Assembly: GCF_000203795.2 (NCBI RefSeq)
Contig: NW_006281111.1
Span: forward strand, 93,421-157,420
Reading direction: 5' to 3'
DNA length: 64,000 nucleotides
From: Batrachochytrium dendrobatidis JAM81
Lineage: Eukaryota > Chytridiomycota > Chytridiomycetes > Rhizophydiales
Shown here piece by piece: positions 54,434 to 64,000 of the stretch. The notes beneath the pieces are model-generated. The model ran no database searches and had not been told where the DNA came from. It saw nothing but the letters and a program-made list of their open reading frames with translations. The stretch's first letter is position 1, and the number at the start of each line of letters is the position of its first letter. The translations under genes were made by a program, and so were the position numbers.

Positions 54434-55760
54434 TTAGCACGCATGACGTCCAATGGGGATATCCCAAATCCAAATGTGTTTCAATACATCTAACCCAAAT
54501 GTTAGAGAATTCGCACAGTCTTGGCTCTCGACAGGAAGGTCATCTTCCTCGTCTAGCTTGGTCACTACTTTTGATTTAGAATTCTTCAAAGCTGTCATAT
54601 CCTCAGTTGCTGGACATACGTATGTTGTGCCATCACGATTCGAGACCCATATTTCGGTTGGGTGATGAAAAAAACCAAGAAATAGTGGAGGCAGGTGTGG
54701 GGTAACATCGTTTTGATTCACCACCCGTAGAATAGCTTTAAAGTTGACCGATGCTACCCATTGAACGAATTCGAAATTTCCAGTTCGTGGTTGATTGATG
54801 GTATAAAGTAAAATTCGTTGTGGATCCTAAAGTTTTAAATCAAACCATTACAAAGTTGTAAGCATGGTTAGTCGCGACTGATTTGGCCATCCAAATAACA
54901 AGATCACAGGAGATTAACATTGAATCAAATCATTAGTCAAGCGTGTATCAACCATTGCATACCAGTCCAAGCAATGTGACCATTTCCATGGATGCCATTG
55001 TCGTCAAGGCACCTCCAAGTGAATGGCCTGTAACAATAATGTCGAAATCAGGAAAGCTACTGGCAAGAAGTTTGACCTGATCCAAAACCTCTGTTCTAAT
55101 CTGATTCCAAGCCTGTAGAAATCCTAAATGAACTTGTGCTCCAGGAGGGGATTCGGGAAATGGCGAGTCAGGTAGTGCAGTTGTGATGTCCTTGACCCAG
55201 TTGTCCAGATTCTGAGAGCCTCTAAACGAGACAATGATGCGACTGGTAGGAATATGTACGGCAGTATAGCAAAATGAAGTGAATGTAGGATTGCCAATAA
55301 GAGTGATGTTTGTAGTGTGTTCTGTTGCACCTCCACAAGTTGTGCATGTCCAAGTATCCAATCCATCAATGCAATATGCTGACCGAGTATAATTCAGCAA
55401 ATTCATCATGAGATCCATTAATGCAGGCGGTGCTTTTACAGGCTGATACTGCATAAGCTTCTCAGTCCCGTGCATAGACTGCAAAGGCTGTTGCTGTCCA
55501 TATGATGGTCCAGACCGAGACTGGAATTGACCGACTGTTTTGCTATAGTCCTGTTGGAAATTGGCTTGACGCAGCTGTTTTGGCATATTGGCAAATGCTT
55601 CAGAATAAGAGACTTTCTCAACAAAAGCACCAGTGCTGGATTTAAAAGTATCGGATTGCTTATTAAAAGGTGATGCCATTGCAGGACACACCAAGACTAT
55701 CATTGCTATTAATCCAACTGCAACACAAGCAGTACGATGACGTTGTCTAGCACCAGTCAT
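54434..55760 (-). CDS. Class 3 lipase, secreted or membrane-anchored (396 aa, 2 exons)
   Basis: Alpha/beta-hydrolase of the fungal lipase (class 3) family, splitting acylglycerols. Exons 55760-54963 and 54826-54434 (donor GTATGC, phase 0). Start MTGARQRHRTACVAVGLIAM gives a signal peptide ending near PAMAS; an upstream ATG (MALLYFGWLEY) would add a second hydrophobic stretch. Domain markers are TARSAY-like LNYTRSAYCID, VSFRGSQNLDNWVKDI, VHLGFLQAW, and the nucleophile elbow GHSLGG with Ser 247. The second exon has LLYTINQPRTGN, NQNDVTPHLPPLFLGFFHHP with the acid Asp, and LKHIWIWDIPIG with the likely catalytic His. The Gln-rich stretch at ~90-125 is low complexity. Divergent from URM1 with 245 bp between. 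Confidence 0.9.
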
Positions 55761-56005
55761 GCTAATAGCAGTCCAAAAAGAATACTCGAGCCAACCAAAG
55801 TAGAGCAAAGCCATCAAGTATACAAATATTGGTAGAATAACAAGTCGGCAAGTTTTGTCAGGAAATAAGTCGAGATAGCATTGAAAACGCGAGTTTATTC
55901 TGCAATAAAGCCGACTTTTTGGTTGGATTTCTTTCCAACTTTCCAACTGACGCACCACTAAAAGTCCATTCAGTCCTATAGAGCCAGTGCTCTGTTATCT
56001 TGATC

Positions 56006-56421
56006 ATGACTCTTACAATTAATCTTGAATTTAGTGGAGGCATGGAACTCTTGTTTGATCATCAACGCAGTATAGCAGCGACTCTGCCAGACACATTTAT
56101 TGCTGGCACATCTACACTGAGAGACCTTATTGCATGGACTGCATCCAACCTACTCAAAGAGCGTCCAGAGTTGTTTATTCAAGGCGACTCAGTGTTAGTC
56201 TAATTCTTTCAAGTCAATGCATGCTCATTAACCAAACCTGCATCTGATTTTATTCGATCAACTGGATTGCTGATTCTACATTGAATATTGTATCTTTATA
56301 TAGACGGCCTGGAATCTTGGTACTAATCAATGACGTTGACTGGGAACTACTGGGTGAATTAGATTATGTCTTGTGTGACAAGGACACCGTTGTTTTTATT
56401 TCGACTTTGCATGGTGGTTAA
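56006..56421 (+). CDS. URM1: Ubiquitin-related modifier 1 (101 aa, 2 exons)
   Basis: Ubiquitin-like sulfur carrier for tRNA 2-thiolation and protein urmylation, activated by the E1-like Uba4. Exons 56006-56193 and 56304-56421; one Val codon is split by the intron. The protein starts [20 protein letters not shown] and continues [40 protein letters not shown] and [12 protein letters not shown]. It ends exactly in the C-terminal Gly-Gly that becomes the thiocarboxylate. Length equals that of human URM1 (101 aa). Confidence 0.96.
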
Positions 56422-56827
56422 TAGTGCAGCCGATTTCTTGATCTGCTTGCATATTCCAGGAAAGCAGACTAGGACTGACGATTCATAATACAACTTTAAT
56501 AAAGACTATGCAAGTGTAGAATTGACCCATTGCATCTACACCTTGCTTGTCATCCTTTTGTTATAATCAGACTACAAATTCAAGATTTTATCGAGTCGCC
56601 AGTGCAATTAGATGTGCATTTTACTCTTGTTCAAACAGAAAATAAACTCAATATTCAAGTACAATCCTTCAATAGACTGTAAATGCATTGATGAGATTGA
56701 AAAAGTGCAATCTAGGTCCATTTATCAACTCGTGATAGTTTCAAAGTCATCGTTGTATGCTTTGCCTGCTCATTCACCAGTCATTACATACCAACCGACT
56801 TTTGCTATTCAACCAACAGTTCAAGTC
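56422..56827. other. Intergenic
   Basis: About 400 bp between URM1 and the acidic protein. The downstream frame stays open upstream of its chosen ATG to 56612 but looks non-coding there. Confidence 0.5.
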
Positions 56828-57370
56828 ATGTCAGATTCAACTACTTCAACTTCTAATGGCAATACGAAATCCCCAATTCCGCTCTCAAGTCCATCTGATG
56901 TGACTGCAACCCCAACTATTTCGTCTTTCAAAAACAAAGGAAAAATGCCTGTACAGAGTTCACCAGGTCCCATGGAGCAAGATGTCCGGTCAACCACTTC
57001 AAGCACTCAAGTAGAAGCAGCCGAGACTGTGGACAGTTTTGAACTTGAAGATGATGACGAGGAAGGCGAACACGAATACAACTCGGATCTGCAAGATAGC
57101 AATAGTTCGGCTTTATCTAGTGACGGCTCAGGATCCAGTCAAGATGGTAGCAATAGTGATGATGAAGAGGCTGAATTAGCGGCTCTTTTGAATGAAGCAG
57201 AGGAAAATGGAGATGGCAGCGAGATGGTGGTTGGATTACGTTCAGGGAATAGTAGATTCAATTCAAGTGCTAGAACACATTTTCGAGACGATACTCAAGC
57301 AAGTCAGAATGCATCAAATGAAGGTTGTGCAAGTGGATCTGCACCTGCCTCCAAAAAACAACGATCTTAG
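56828..57370 (+). CDS. Acidic Ser-rich disordered protein (181 aa)
   Basis: Function unknown. Start at ATG 56828 (MSDSTTSTSNGN), where composition turns protein-like; an ATG at 56612 would add 72 residues of poor quality. Notable stretches are FELEDDDEEGEHEYNSDLQD and NSDDEEAELAALLNEAEENG, and a basic C-terminal tail ASKKQRS that could be a nuclear localisation signal. The acid-then-basic layout suits a nuclear chaperone or chromatin protein. No domain recognised. Confidence 0.55.
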   Translation: MSDSTTSTSNGNTKSPIPLSSPSDVTATPTISSFKNKGKMPVQSSPGPMEQDVRSTTSSTQVEAAETVDSFELEDDDEEGEHEYNSDLQDSNSSALSSDGSGSSQDGSNSDDEEAELAALLNEAEENGDGSEMVVGLRSGNSRFNSSARTHFRDDTQASQNASNEGCASGSAPASKKQRS

Positions 57371-57754
57371 ACTATCAAGGTCATTTTACAAACGTAAGCT
57401 TACTCATCTAATAAATGGTCACTTGTCCTTGGTTAATAAAAGCTTATTATACTCATATTAAATAGTTCCTAGTCTGTAAGCTAATGCTAATAATATTCAA
57501 ACACTACAGTGTGGCTGGTTTACTCAACTTGAAGCTTTTATTTCAAATACCAATCTCGAGCTACTTTGTATAAGTGCAGTTTTGGTCATATGTAGTAATT
57601 ATCAGATCTACCATTGCAATAGAATAATCGGTATCTAAGCCCAGACACTAATCGGATATAATGCAATAACCACATCCACGTTGACAGAAAAATCACTATT
57701 GAGCATTGCAACCAATCAACCAAACTTTAAATGGTTTTCGTAAAATTTAATAAT
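57371..57754. other. Intergenic between convergent genes
   Basis: About 380 bp AT-rich; presumably 3' UTRs of the acidic protein gene and the HP1 gene. Confidence 0.55.
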
Positions 57755-59566
57755 CTAAAGCATTACAAATATACAGGTTAGCCTTGACATTCTATCACTG
57801 CCAATACTGCAACCCAAAACTACACATCTAGTCATTAGTACCTTTTGAGGACATTTAGCATTGGCAACCTTGCTTGCAACCACAATCTTTTTGCCATCGT
57901 TCCAATTAATATAAACTAAAAGATCGTCTGTGCTTGAAGATGCCATCTCCATGGTTTCAATACTTTCCACATCATTCTCCCATGACAATTTGTCTCTCAT
58001 TTCTGCCGTAAGAGCATCGGGAGAAAGGTATATCTTTTGCAAAGATTCGCCTATATGTAAATACGTCCCAAAATACGTTAGTTTATAATGAGACTCCATT
58101 GATAACACAAAATCCCATGCATCAAATATATACGACTTACTTGATTCCTCTTCTTCTATAGTCTTTTTTTTGCTGGATGGGTTCGGTTTTGAAGCAGATT
58201 TCGAGGTAGCTCCTTTTTTGCTGGTGCGAGAAGGCTGTGATGCGGATTTACCATTTTTAGCTAAAATATACCGTGATAAAAGTGTATAATAAGTCTAATA
58301 AGCCACCAATTGCATAGATGCAATGTAAACACTGCTAAAGTCTATAGATCTCCAATGAAACTACTACTTACCAATTGGCGTTTTTTGACGCTAAACAAAT
58401 CAAACCACAATGAGTGAATTTAGCCCATGCACTCCAGTCATCTAAACAGTTGAATACATTTTTAATAAAAAATCAACATACCTTGGGAGGTGATGCTTGA
58501 GGTTCTATAGCACGAGATCTAGATGTGGAAGTTCGCGCTTTTTTGCCTTTACTTGCCTGAGTACTCCAGAATTCTTTGACAAGATCAGGCGCCTGTTTAT
58601 AGATTTAGTAAGCCGATTAGCAACATGCATTGGACTACTATTTGATCAAAGGCTAAACCAAACTCATCGATCTTACATCCACAACATCTAAAATAGCAAA
58701 CCATTGTTAAAAAAATCATTAGTTATTTCAAAGATAATGATAAATATTGGTATTAGATTTGTAATCAATGGGTCAAGATGGAACGTCGCATTTAATACTA
58801 CTTGGCACGATAGTGTGCAAGTGAGTACAACTAAAATTATACACCAGGCCATCAAATATAATGTGTTTTGATTGTATCAAATTCAAGTAGTACTGAGGCA
58901 CCAAGTCTGAGCCCACGATAGATAGTGGGAAACAGTGCAGACTAGTCCAATGAAAGAAAAGATCAAGCATACTCGAACAATGCCAAAGTAGATAAAAGGC
59001 AATTAAACCATTTGGATGGATTGGATTTGGAATAACATACCAGTGGGCTCCCAAGTGTTATCTGAATCAGGATATCCTTTCCACTTGATGTAGAATTGTT
59101 CTACTCCCTATATTAAATGATTTAATCCCCAAAAACTAATAAGTACCATCACGTATATACAGACAAGAGTAGATGATGTAGCTATAATTCTATGCTACAA
59201 AGGTGTAAATAGTGAACCCCACATACAGAGTAGCAAACACAATAGGAAAGTGAGGCTCAGTTATACTACTGAACTAATCAATAGCTATATTGCAGTGTGT
59301 ATACTGTAATATAGCTATTTTACCCCACAGTGACCAGAGTTAAATCAAGGTATCAATTAGAAATAATAGCTGTTCAAGTGTACACTATTATATCTAGTAC
59401 GTTGGCAGTCTGGACACACCTGATGCTTACGGAACTTGATAATTCTTTCAACCTCAAACTCCTCGTCATCAAGGGACTCTTCAGAGCTGCCATTCTTTGA
59501 ACTCTTGTCAGATGAGGGAGTTCTTTCATGCATACTATCGTCGCTGCTTTCATCGGCTACTCCCAT
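57755..59566 (-). CDS. Heterochromatin protein 1 (chromodomain plus chromo shadow domain, ~256 aa, 7 exons)
   Basis: Binds methylated H3K9 and dimerises to form heterochromatin (Swi6/HP1 class). Exons in gene order: 59566-59420, 59107-59041, 58687-58677 (11 nt), 58592-58482, 58390-58372 (19 nt), 58260-58141, 58050-57755. The chromodomain is EEFEVERIIKFRKHQGVEQF, then YIKWKGYPDSDNTWEPTDVV and DAPDLVKEFW; the aromatic cage residues V/W/W are present. The hinge is Lys/Ser-rich. The shadow domain runs LSWENDVESIETMEMASSST, DDLLVYINWNDGKKIVVASK and VANAKCPQK. The 3' end is uncertain: the frame runs to a stop at 57755, but a splice after CPQK at 57842 is possible. The 11-nt exon encodes DVVD and is needed to keep the frame. 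Confidence 0.9.
59280..59319 (-). other. Near-perfect intronic hairpin (17-bp stem, 6-nt loop)
   Basis: 59280-59296 and 59303-59319 are inverted repeats with one difference in 17, which becomes a wobble pair in RNA of one strand. It lies in the 312-nt first intron of the HP1 gene. Confidence 0.7.
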
Positions 59567-59637
59567 GATTTGAGTTGTAATGGAATAAAAGCCGAGTCAA
59601 CTTTGTCGAGATTTTAACCATTTGCACTTGCAAAATC

Positions 59638-60201
59638 GTCAATTTATCAGATCTTGCCGAACATTCAGTTCATGAGTTATTTGCTACTAATCATTACAAC
59701 ATCGTACACATGAACATGCTTATTGATTCCTGTTTTGGTATTTTCAACTGATTTTGATTACAAGTTTATCAATCAATACACGACAGCATATCACTGTATC
59801 TACAGACTATCATCAAGACTCGTACACTAGAATCAATGTATTCACTTGATTCCATATTGCATATTGCATACTGTTACTATGATCAGTGCAATAACAATAC
59901 TCGTGTGTATGTTGTTGAATTGATATATGCCAACTACTGGAATAGTTTTGAACCTAGGAACGCTGCATTCAAACATCACAATATTGAGATCTTGAACTAG
60001 ATGTCATATTGGCATGACAATATGTGTATCATGGCTACTTTATGATGGCTTATAGGTATATTTGAGTGTAAATTGGTTATTATGCTAGTAGATTTGACAG
60101 TAGTGGGTTTAGAGTATATCGTACCAATCGATTACACACGCTTACAGAAACTAACAGTACAGTATATACTACAACTAGACAATACGTCTTCTATATACAA
60201 G
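59638..60201 (-). repeat. Right arm of the inverted repeat
   Basis: Reverse complement of 53719-54299. The inner end starts GTCAATTTATC and the outer end finishes ATATACAAG. It lies directly upstream of the HP1 promoter. Confidence 0.93.
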
Positions 60202-60902
60202 AAAAACTGGCGGGTTTGAAACCCATTAATACTCAACACAATCGTCAACTAGAGTTTATTACAATTAGGAATGCAAAATCGCGACCTTGAATTTTGTAAA
60301 CTGAGTGAGTAATATAGAGTAAAGGTTTGGTTGTCCAAGTGTCAAGATCTGCCTCGTTAATCCAAGTATATGTTTAAAATGACTGTCAAGACTAAAATAG
60401 CTAGCCAGATTGGTGACATTTTATAATGGAAGATCGATTTGGTTTGGATGCAAATGTGTATATGTAGCAAGAGTCATTATGATATGAATTGTATGAATGT
60501 CACAAATGTCACGAATGTCATTAAAATAAAATGGTGGATCCAACAATTGTTCCCATGTTGATCGGAATCAACAGCAGTTGGCCATATTCAACTGCCAGAT
60601 CAATCATTACATTAGTCATCAGTCATGCTTTATTTTCAACGAATCGTGTTTCTAAAATGCCAGTTCAGTCAAACTCGGCTATAGTTGTAATAAAAACAAC
60701 AGCCCAGGTTTATTTCCATCAAACAATTCAATCCATGAGCTTGAGTCTGTCACACACAACAGCCATTGTAAATTGATTCAACTGCAAAGTGTTTATTTTT
60801 TGTGATCAAGTGGATACTATCAATAACACAGACAATGGTCAGTTTTGCACAAATGTCACATCTATGCCTGATGTCACTCGTTGGATATCCAACTCCAAGT
60901 GA
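60202..60902. other. Intergenic
   Basis: About 700 bp. An 81-codon ATG frame at 60531-60776 has no recognisable motif and was not called. Local short repeats of GAATGTCAC-type are present near 60.5 kb. Confidence 0.45.
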
Positions 60903-61975
60903 TTATTTACAAACAAATAAAACCATCTGTTGCAGCTTATCCAAATCAATAGCATGTCGGTCTGAACATTCCAATGGTGCTTGTTTTTTCAAATATTTCA
61001 AATCTCCATCATTTGGATACAACTCATCCATGTGTACATTTTTACATGCGGTAGATCTCGAGTATAGTCCTGCTTGAACCAGTACATTTCGAGATGCTTC
61101 CAGTCGTGTTTGAGTCGACAATTGCAAATCTGGCGCGCGAGATTGTTGTGTGGTGTTGTATTCGAAAATGATGGATTGTGATACTCGATGCTGCCGATGC
61201 AACATTGCTGTCGATGGAGCATAAAAACATAGCCAATCAGATGTAAACGGTGATAGTCCACCAGCAGAGTATCCCATTTGCCATCCCAGAATTCCAAGAT
61301 GAGCAACCATGAGCCGGAAATACGCTGTAAATGAATACGCAACAAATACCCATTCCGATGTTGATTCTACTCGAAACCAGACTGTTGGCAAAGATGGATT
61401 GTATGCAAGTGGTCTTGTATTGTTTGGAAGGATTGTGTCAAATCCATAGCATAAACACACTTGGCCCATAGATTTACATTCATCTAGCACAAATGCTCCA
61501 AAAAGAGATGGATTCTGTACATATTCAACTAATATCCAACAGTTGAATATAAATATTCAGTCAATACACCAACTTGATATATGCGTATCAATAACGTACC
61601 ACGATCAAGACTTCTTGGAAGCAACGCAGAGTCGATTTGAATCATATCGACCAGTGATTTGATATGCATTCTACCCAATATGCGACTTGAATGCTCAATC
61701 TCTACATTCCATGTAAAAAGCAATCCATCAGAACATTTCAAAAACTGAACCAGATCGGATGGTAGTGTCAATACGTTTTGTCCATGAGTACAAGTCCATC
61801 GCGACACCAGTGCGTGCGGACATGGTGGATACGCTGCTATCTTGAGGTCAGTCACATCTGGACACGACTCGAGATATGGAATGACACCAGGCATCCATTC
61901 CTGATACATGTGTAGTGCAGATGAAGTGTGTTGCATATTCATACTTTCTAAAGACATGCTTGATGTTTTTGACAT
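60903..61975 (-). CDS. Tubulin polyglutamylase complex subunit 2-like (333 aa, 2 exons)
   Basis: TPGS2 is a non-catalytic subunit of the TTLL1 polyglutamylase complex that modifies axonemal and centriolar tubulin. Exons 61975-61600 and 61528-60903; a Val codon is split (donor GTACGT). The N-part has WMPGVIPYLESCPDVTDLKI and SRWTCTHGQNVLTLPSDLVQ, then FLKCSDGLLFTWNVEIEHSS and ILGRMHIKSLVDMIQID, parallel to human MPEDLRNFLLTTDGFHMTWN. The second exon has GQVCLCYGFD, FTAYFRLMVAHLGILGWQMG, YSAGGLSPFTSDWLCFYAP, matching FTAYYRLLITHLGLPQWQYA. The fold is related to SMI1/KNR4. The C-terminal ~80 residues are not recognisable. With ODAD1 and LRRC23 it is the third flagellar gene here. Confidence 0.88.
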
Positions 61976-62141
61976 TAAATGCAACGATATCGATGTGGTG
62001 AATTTGATTCAAGTTGCAGTCCAAGTGCTGACATCCTAATTTGCATGCTAAAAACAACCGAGTTTGACCAACACTTGATTTCCAGTATAAAGCTGACTAC
62101 TTTTACTGGTGAACGTACTCTGCGGATCCAGATAGTATAGA

Positions 62142-63210
62142 ATGACTGCTCCAGCTACTCAAACAGTAATTACCGTTGGACAGACGCTCTACATCAACAA
62201 TATAAACGACCGTATCCGGAAAAAGGGTACATTGAATCAGCAGTATTACTAGCTGGAATGAGAAATGACTGGACTTGCCAACTGCTCATGATTGCAGTGT
62301 CAACTGACATTTTAAACTGTTTATTCTACATGCTGTGATTACATTAGAACTAAGAGAGTCGCTGTACTATTTGTTTTCACAACATGGTCGAGTACTGGAT
62401 ATTGTTGCTCTCAAAACCATGAAAATGAGAGGTCAGGCATTTGTTGTGTTTGATACTGCACCAGCTGCCACTGTTGCCATGAGAGAACTGCAGGGATTCC
62501 CATTGTATGACAAGAACATGGTAAGACTAGAGTTTTGCAGATCGTCATGTTGCATTGATATTTCAACTGGATTTGGTTGTTAATGCTTACTGTCGAGTAG
62601 AATGGCTGTAGACTAACATGAATGTGTTACTGTTATTTGGCATGTTTGATTATCACTTGTGAAACCCAGCAAATTGCATATGCCAAGACAAAATCCAATG
62701 CAGTCAAGAACCGAGATGGCAGCTACTCGAAGCGATCTCGTGCAGCAGCTATAGAAATGAATGGTAATGAATCTGATGCATCAGATGATGATACACTACA
62801 CAAGCGACAGCGTGGAGATGAATATGATTCAGTAACTACAGGACGACATTTAAAGGATAATGAGGAGGAAATGGAAGAAGGTGAGTTGCACTTGTTGACT
62901 CTTGAATGCATGGATTCAAGTACGCTTTAAACTGTAAACGGATATCTGATGCGTTTATGCATTTCATTTAGATGACACCAACGCGATTCTTTTCGTCAGT
63001 CAGTTGCCATCATCCGTTACAGAAGAGTCGCTATCGACGTTGTTTGCACAAAATGAAGGATTCAAAGAAGTGCGGATTGTACCAGGTCGACCAGATATTG
63101 CATTTGTCGAGTATGCATCATCAGCACAGGCAGATCAAGCACGAATGGTATTAAATGGATGTCAAATCACTCCAGATCAAGCCATGCGGGTAGAGTTTGC
63201 ACGGCGGTAA
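62142..63210 (+). CDS. U1A/U2B''-type spliceosomal RNA-binding protein (235 aa, 4 exons)
   Basis: snRNP protein binding U1 or U2 stem-loops. Exons 62142-62226, 62348-62520, 62670-62880, 62972-63210; total 708 nt in frame. RRM1 has [80 protein letters not shown]: the RNP2 (LYINNI) and RNP1 (RGQAFVVF) motifs and the U1A-type KKELRESLY. A basic then acidic Ser/Asp-rich linker follows. RRM2 has [40 protein letters not shown] and ends AMRVEFARR, as in the family. U1A and U2B'' cannot be separated here; in fungi and flies one protein can serve both. Confidence 0.93.
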
Positions 63211-64000
63211 AGATGTTGCATTATGCTGATTGACAAAAATGGTATTGTTGAATAAACAGATATGTTTTGGCATACATCTGATATTGATTGGTGGATATGC
63301 ATCCAAGCCAAAAAAACATGGTGTATTGTACAATGGATATTTTACATGCCATGTATCGATTGTGATGAGTTGCACATTTTGCTTACTGTTCAAGATCCAG
63401 TGCACTAATCTGTAAATAGGTAATGCTCGAATTGTCGATACAACAATCTGGCATTTGTCATTGTGATATTCATGGAATATCTTGGTCAGTGAGTGTATCT
63501 GCAGTAATCCAGTACACACCTTGGCCAACTGAACTCGACAGTGAAATACCACATTTCAATTACACGACTGCCGAATCTCTGATGTGTTGATCAACCATTC
63601 AACAACTTGAAAGTAATTTTAAACACTTGTATCATGCTGAACAGTATCACTACTAGATTGAACAAGTTGCTTGATAGTTGTGTACTTTGCAATGCAGCGT
63701 TGCTACAAAAGTATGCACTTGACATGTTTCCAAAGCTGAACTTGGGTTGTCAAATGAAACACCAAGTTACAGATTGCTCAACAGTTGTTCAAGCCAGATT
63801 GTCAAATTAGAATACCAATTACACAATTTCCGGTATTTTCACAAGCAACGAGTGGTATGATTTGATATACACACTCGAGTCAAGATGCTACGAGACCAGT
63901 CTTGTTTAGTTTTTGTCAGGATTTTGAATGAGATACAGCCAGAATAAACATGAATGCATAGACTAGCCGATGCTGGAGTTTTGAATAGTGAGTTTGAAGA
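63211..64000. other. Intergenic to window end
   Basis: About 790 bp. Two small plus-strand frames (63423-63590, 55 codons with ATG; 63607-63810) have no recognisable motif. An exon of a gene beyond the window cannot be excluded. Confidence 0.4.

Noticed and set aside
54948..55958. Lipase start at the GTG near 55958
   Set aside because: No ATG there; the ATG at 55760 gives a proper signal peptide.
53719..60201. DNA transposon with terminal inverted repeats
   Set aside because: No transposase inside; the interior holds conserved host genes (URM1, HP1, lipase). No target duplication identified at the outer ends.
60531..60776. 81-codon ATG frame
   Set aside because: No homology, AT-rich low-complexity context; could be a 3' UTR. 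Kept only as a note in the intergenic entry.

Overview
The window reads as nuclear DNA of a zoosporic chytrid fungus. A Batrachochytrium-type genome is the best guess; the genus is inferred, not proved. Genes are dense, the sequence is AT-rich, and introns are mostly 50-150 nt with GT(A/G)AG(T) donors and (T/C)AG acceptors. Fungal hallmarks are a Zn2Cys6 regulator with a fungal_trans domain and Kex2-like Lys-Arg sites in small secreted proteins. Three genes point to a motile 9+2 flagellum: LRRC23 (radial spoke), ODAD1/CCDC114 (outer dynein arm docking) and TPGS2 (tubulin polyglutamylase subunit). Two 100-N assembly gaps (4803-4902 and 32896-32995) interrupt coding regions. I rebuilt most genes by joining exons by hand, so splice sites are predictions.

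1-13 kb: HRI-like eIF2-alpha kinase, PAQR/adiponectin-receptor-type membrane protein (gapped), type III glutamine synthetase, a four-exon tetraspan membrane protein, a repeat-rich secreted protein and an F-box protein. 13-23 kb: dynactin p50, cyclin Q, single-chain ATP-citrate lyase, and an F-box protein with two SPRY domains. Three copies of a degenerate coding relic lie here (10.2, 15.0 and 20.4 kb). The last two are inverted and flank cyclin Q plus ATP-citrate lyase.

23-32 kb: LRRC23, an EXORDIUM/phosphate-induced-1-like secreted protein with two large Ser/Thr-rich tandem arrays, ODAD1, and a protein with a SCOC-like C-terminus. 32-39 kb is rich in likely mitochondrial proteins: a divergent SPFH protein, STOML2, an mS26-like ribosomal protein and a Mic12-like MICOS protein. 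39-50 kb: SET-domain methyltransferase, a large disordered protein, and a 1631-residue Zn2Cys6 regulator with a central zinc cluster.

50-60 kb: gene-poor DNA with two tiny secreted reading frames. A 0.57-kb inverted repeat (53.7 and 59.6 kb) then encloses a class 3 lipase, URM1, an acidic protein and an HP1 protein. 60-64 kb: TPGS2 and a U1A/U2B''-type splicing protein. Other signals are near-perfect hairpins inside introns of the glutamine synthetase and HP1 genes and a recurrent TTTTACGTGAATA motif between genes. No tRNA, rRNA, CRISPR array or intact transposon was recognised.
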